From: Chaetorhynchus papuensis | Lineage: Eukaryota > Chordata > Aves > Passeriformes > Rhipiduridae | NCBI GenBank assembly: GCA_013396525.1 | Contig: VWYX01000691.1 | Coordinates: forward strand, 124,001-188,000 | Direction of reading: 5' to 3' | Length of the DNA stretch: 64,000 nucleotides | Shown here: positions 63,448 through 64,000 of the stretch, piece after piece | Numbering within the stretch: position 1 is the stretch's first letter | Layout of the letters: each line of letters starts with the position of its first letter | Notes under the pieces: generated by a model | The model's database searches: none | Told to the model about the DNA's origin: nothing | What the model saw: the letters and a program-made list of their open reading frames with translations, nothing else | Made by a program: the position numbers and the translations under genes

Positions 63448-64000
63448 ATGTGAACTGCAGTGGCTCTCTAAGATAAAATGCTTTTAAATCATTTCCCAAC
63501 CTTGCAGCCGTTTTTGATAAAAGCCCTGTTATCTGAAATGATATGAATCACTGTGGAGTTAACCATACCTTTTACAACAACATATTTTGTTGTGATTCAT
63601 TCTGTCTCAATTAATCATCTTATTTATCTACGTTGTCTCAGCTGCTGCACTGAAATTCATGAGTAATAAGCAAGTAATTATTTTAGTATAGTTTACCTAG
63701 TACATTATGAATGAAAGGAAAATTGAGAGCCAAGTATTTAAATTTATGTTTAGTGCTGCTTTCAGCTAATGTCTAGCTATTTAAGCAGTTTAGGAACCCT
63801 ATCTCAAAAAATGTCTTTCTTGTTTCCTGTTACGGAAGACAAACAGGTATTTAGAAGCAAAGCTTATACTTTCCAACAGACTTCACTTCTTAAAACTAAA
63901 AATATTTTCTGGTAGTCTCTCAGAATGCTTAGGGATGTTTATCCTTCCTTATGCTATGCAGTGTTGAGATACTTCTAAGACTGTGAATACTGGAGAGTGT

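Larger units (their letters stand above)
57501..64000. other. ADK: Intronic stretch downstream of the ADK exon
   Basis: AT-rich. Contains the T14 run, the 13-bp duplication, the (GCT)5 array and the pyrimidine tract listed separately. The end segment, about 63480-63720, has a conserved-element look. No exon was recognised. Confidence 0.65.

Overview
This is vertebrate nuclear DNA, almost certainly from a bird, and nearly all of it is intron. There is no bacterial-style gene packing. The sequence is AT-rich, shows no long conserved reading frames, and carries chicken-repeat-1 (CR1) LINE fragments with the typical avian 3' ends (variants of the ATTCTATGA octamer) and two solo LTRs. The one protein-coding gene I can recognise is adenosine kinase (ADK), read on the + strand. 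A single internal exon (56999-57169, 57 codons, phase 0 on both sides) has a clean acceptor and donor. The rest of the window is more than 56.9 kb of the upstream intron and more than 6.8 kb of the downstream intron; I found no other ADK exon.

Layout. 1-8.2 kb: plain AT-rich intron. About 8.27 kb: a short CR1 3' end (+). 8.3-18.4 kb: unremarkable intron with a few short tandem duplications. 18.46-19.21 kb: a very old, decayed CR1/L3-like LINE (+). 19.95-20.27 kb: CR1 (-). 20.3-28.9 kb: AT-rich intron, including a 142-codon minus-strand open frame and a low-complexity AT block. 28903-29419: a 517-bp solo LTR (+) with inverted termini and a 4-bp target duplication. 30.7-31.3 kb: an isolated GC/CpG-rich island with overlapping open frames (longest 206 codons, minus strand), function unknown. 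About 32.66-32.88 kb: a decayed ancient amniote retroposon tail. 41.2-42.0 kb: one translation frame, broken by a few stops, that resembles the RNase H and following region of DIRS-type (tyrosine-recombinase) retrotransposons. 46180-46636: a 457-bp solo LTR (-) with 10-bp perfect inverted termini, a 4-bp target duplication, TATA box, polyadenylation signal and a 4-copy 12-bp internal tandem repeat. 51.3-51.8 kb: a 177-codon minus-strand open frame without recognisable homology. 53.62-54.30 kb: a longer CR1 (-) that keeps part of the reverse-transcriptase C-terminus. 57.0-57.5 kb: the ADK exon, followed after about 76 bp by another CR1 (+). 57.5-64 kb: AT-rich intron.

ADK phosphorylates adenosine to AMP and belongs to the PfkB/ribokinase family. 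The exon encodes part of the alpha/beta core and ends inside the conserved Asn-x-x-Glu motif. All other recognisable elements are relics of transposable elements that landed in ADK introns. Nothing here looks like an operon, a CRISPR array or a new multi-gene system. The most unusual items are the DIRS-like relic, the two cleanly bounded solo LTRs, and the GC-rich island with the 206-codon frame.
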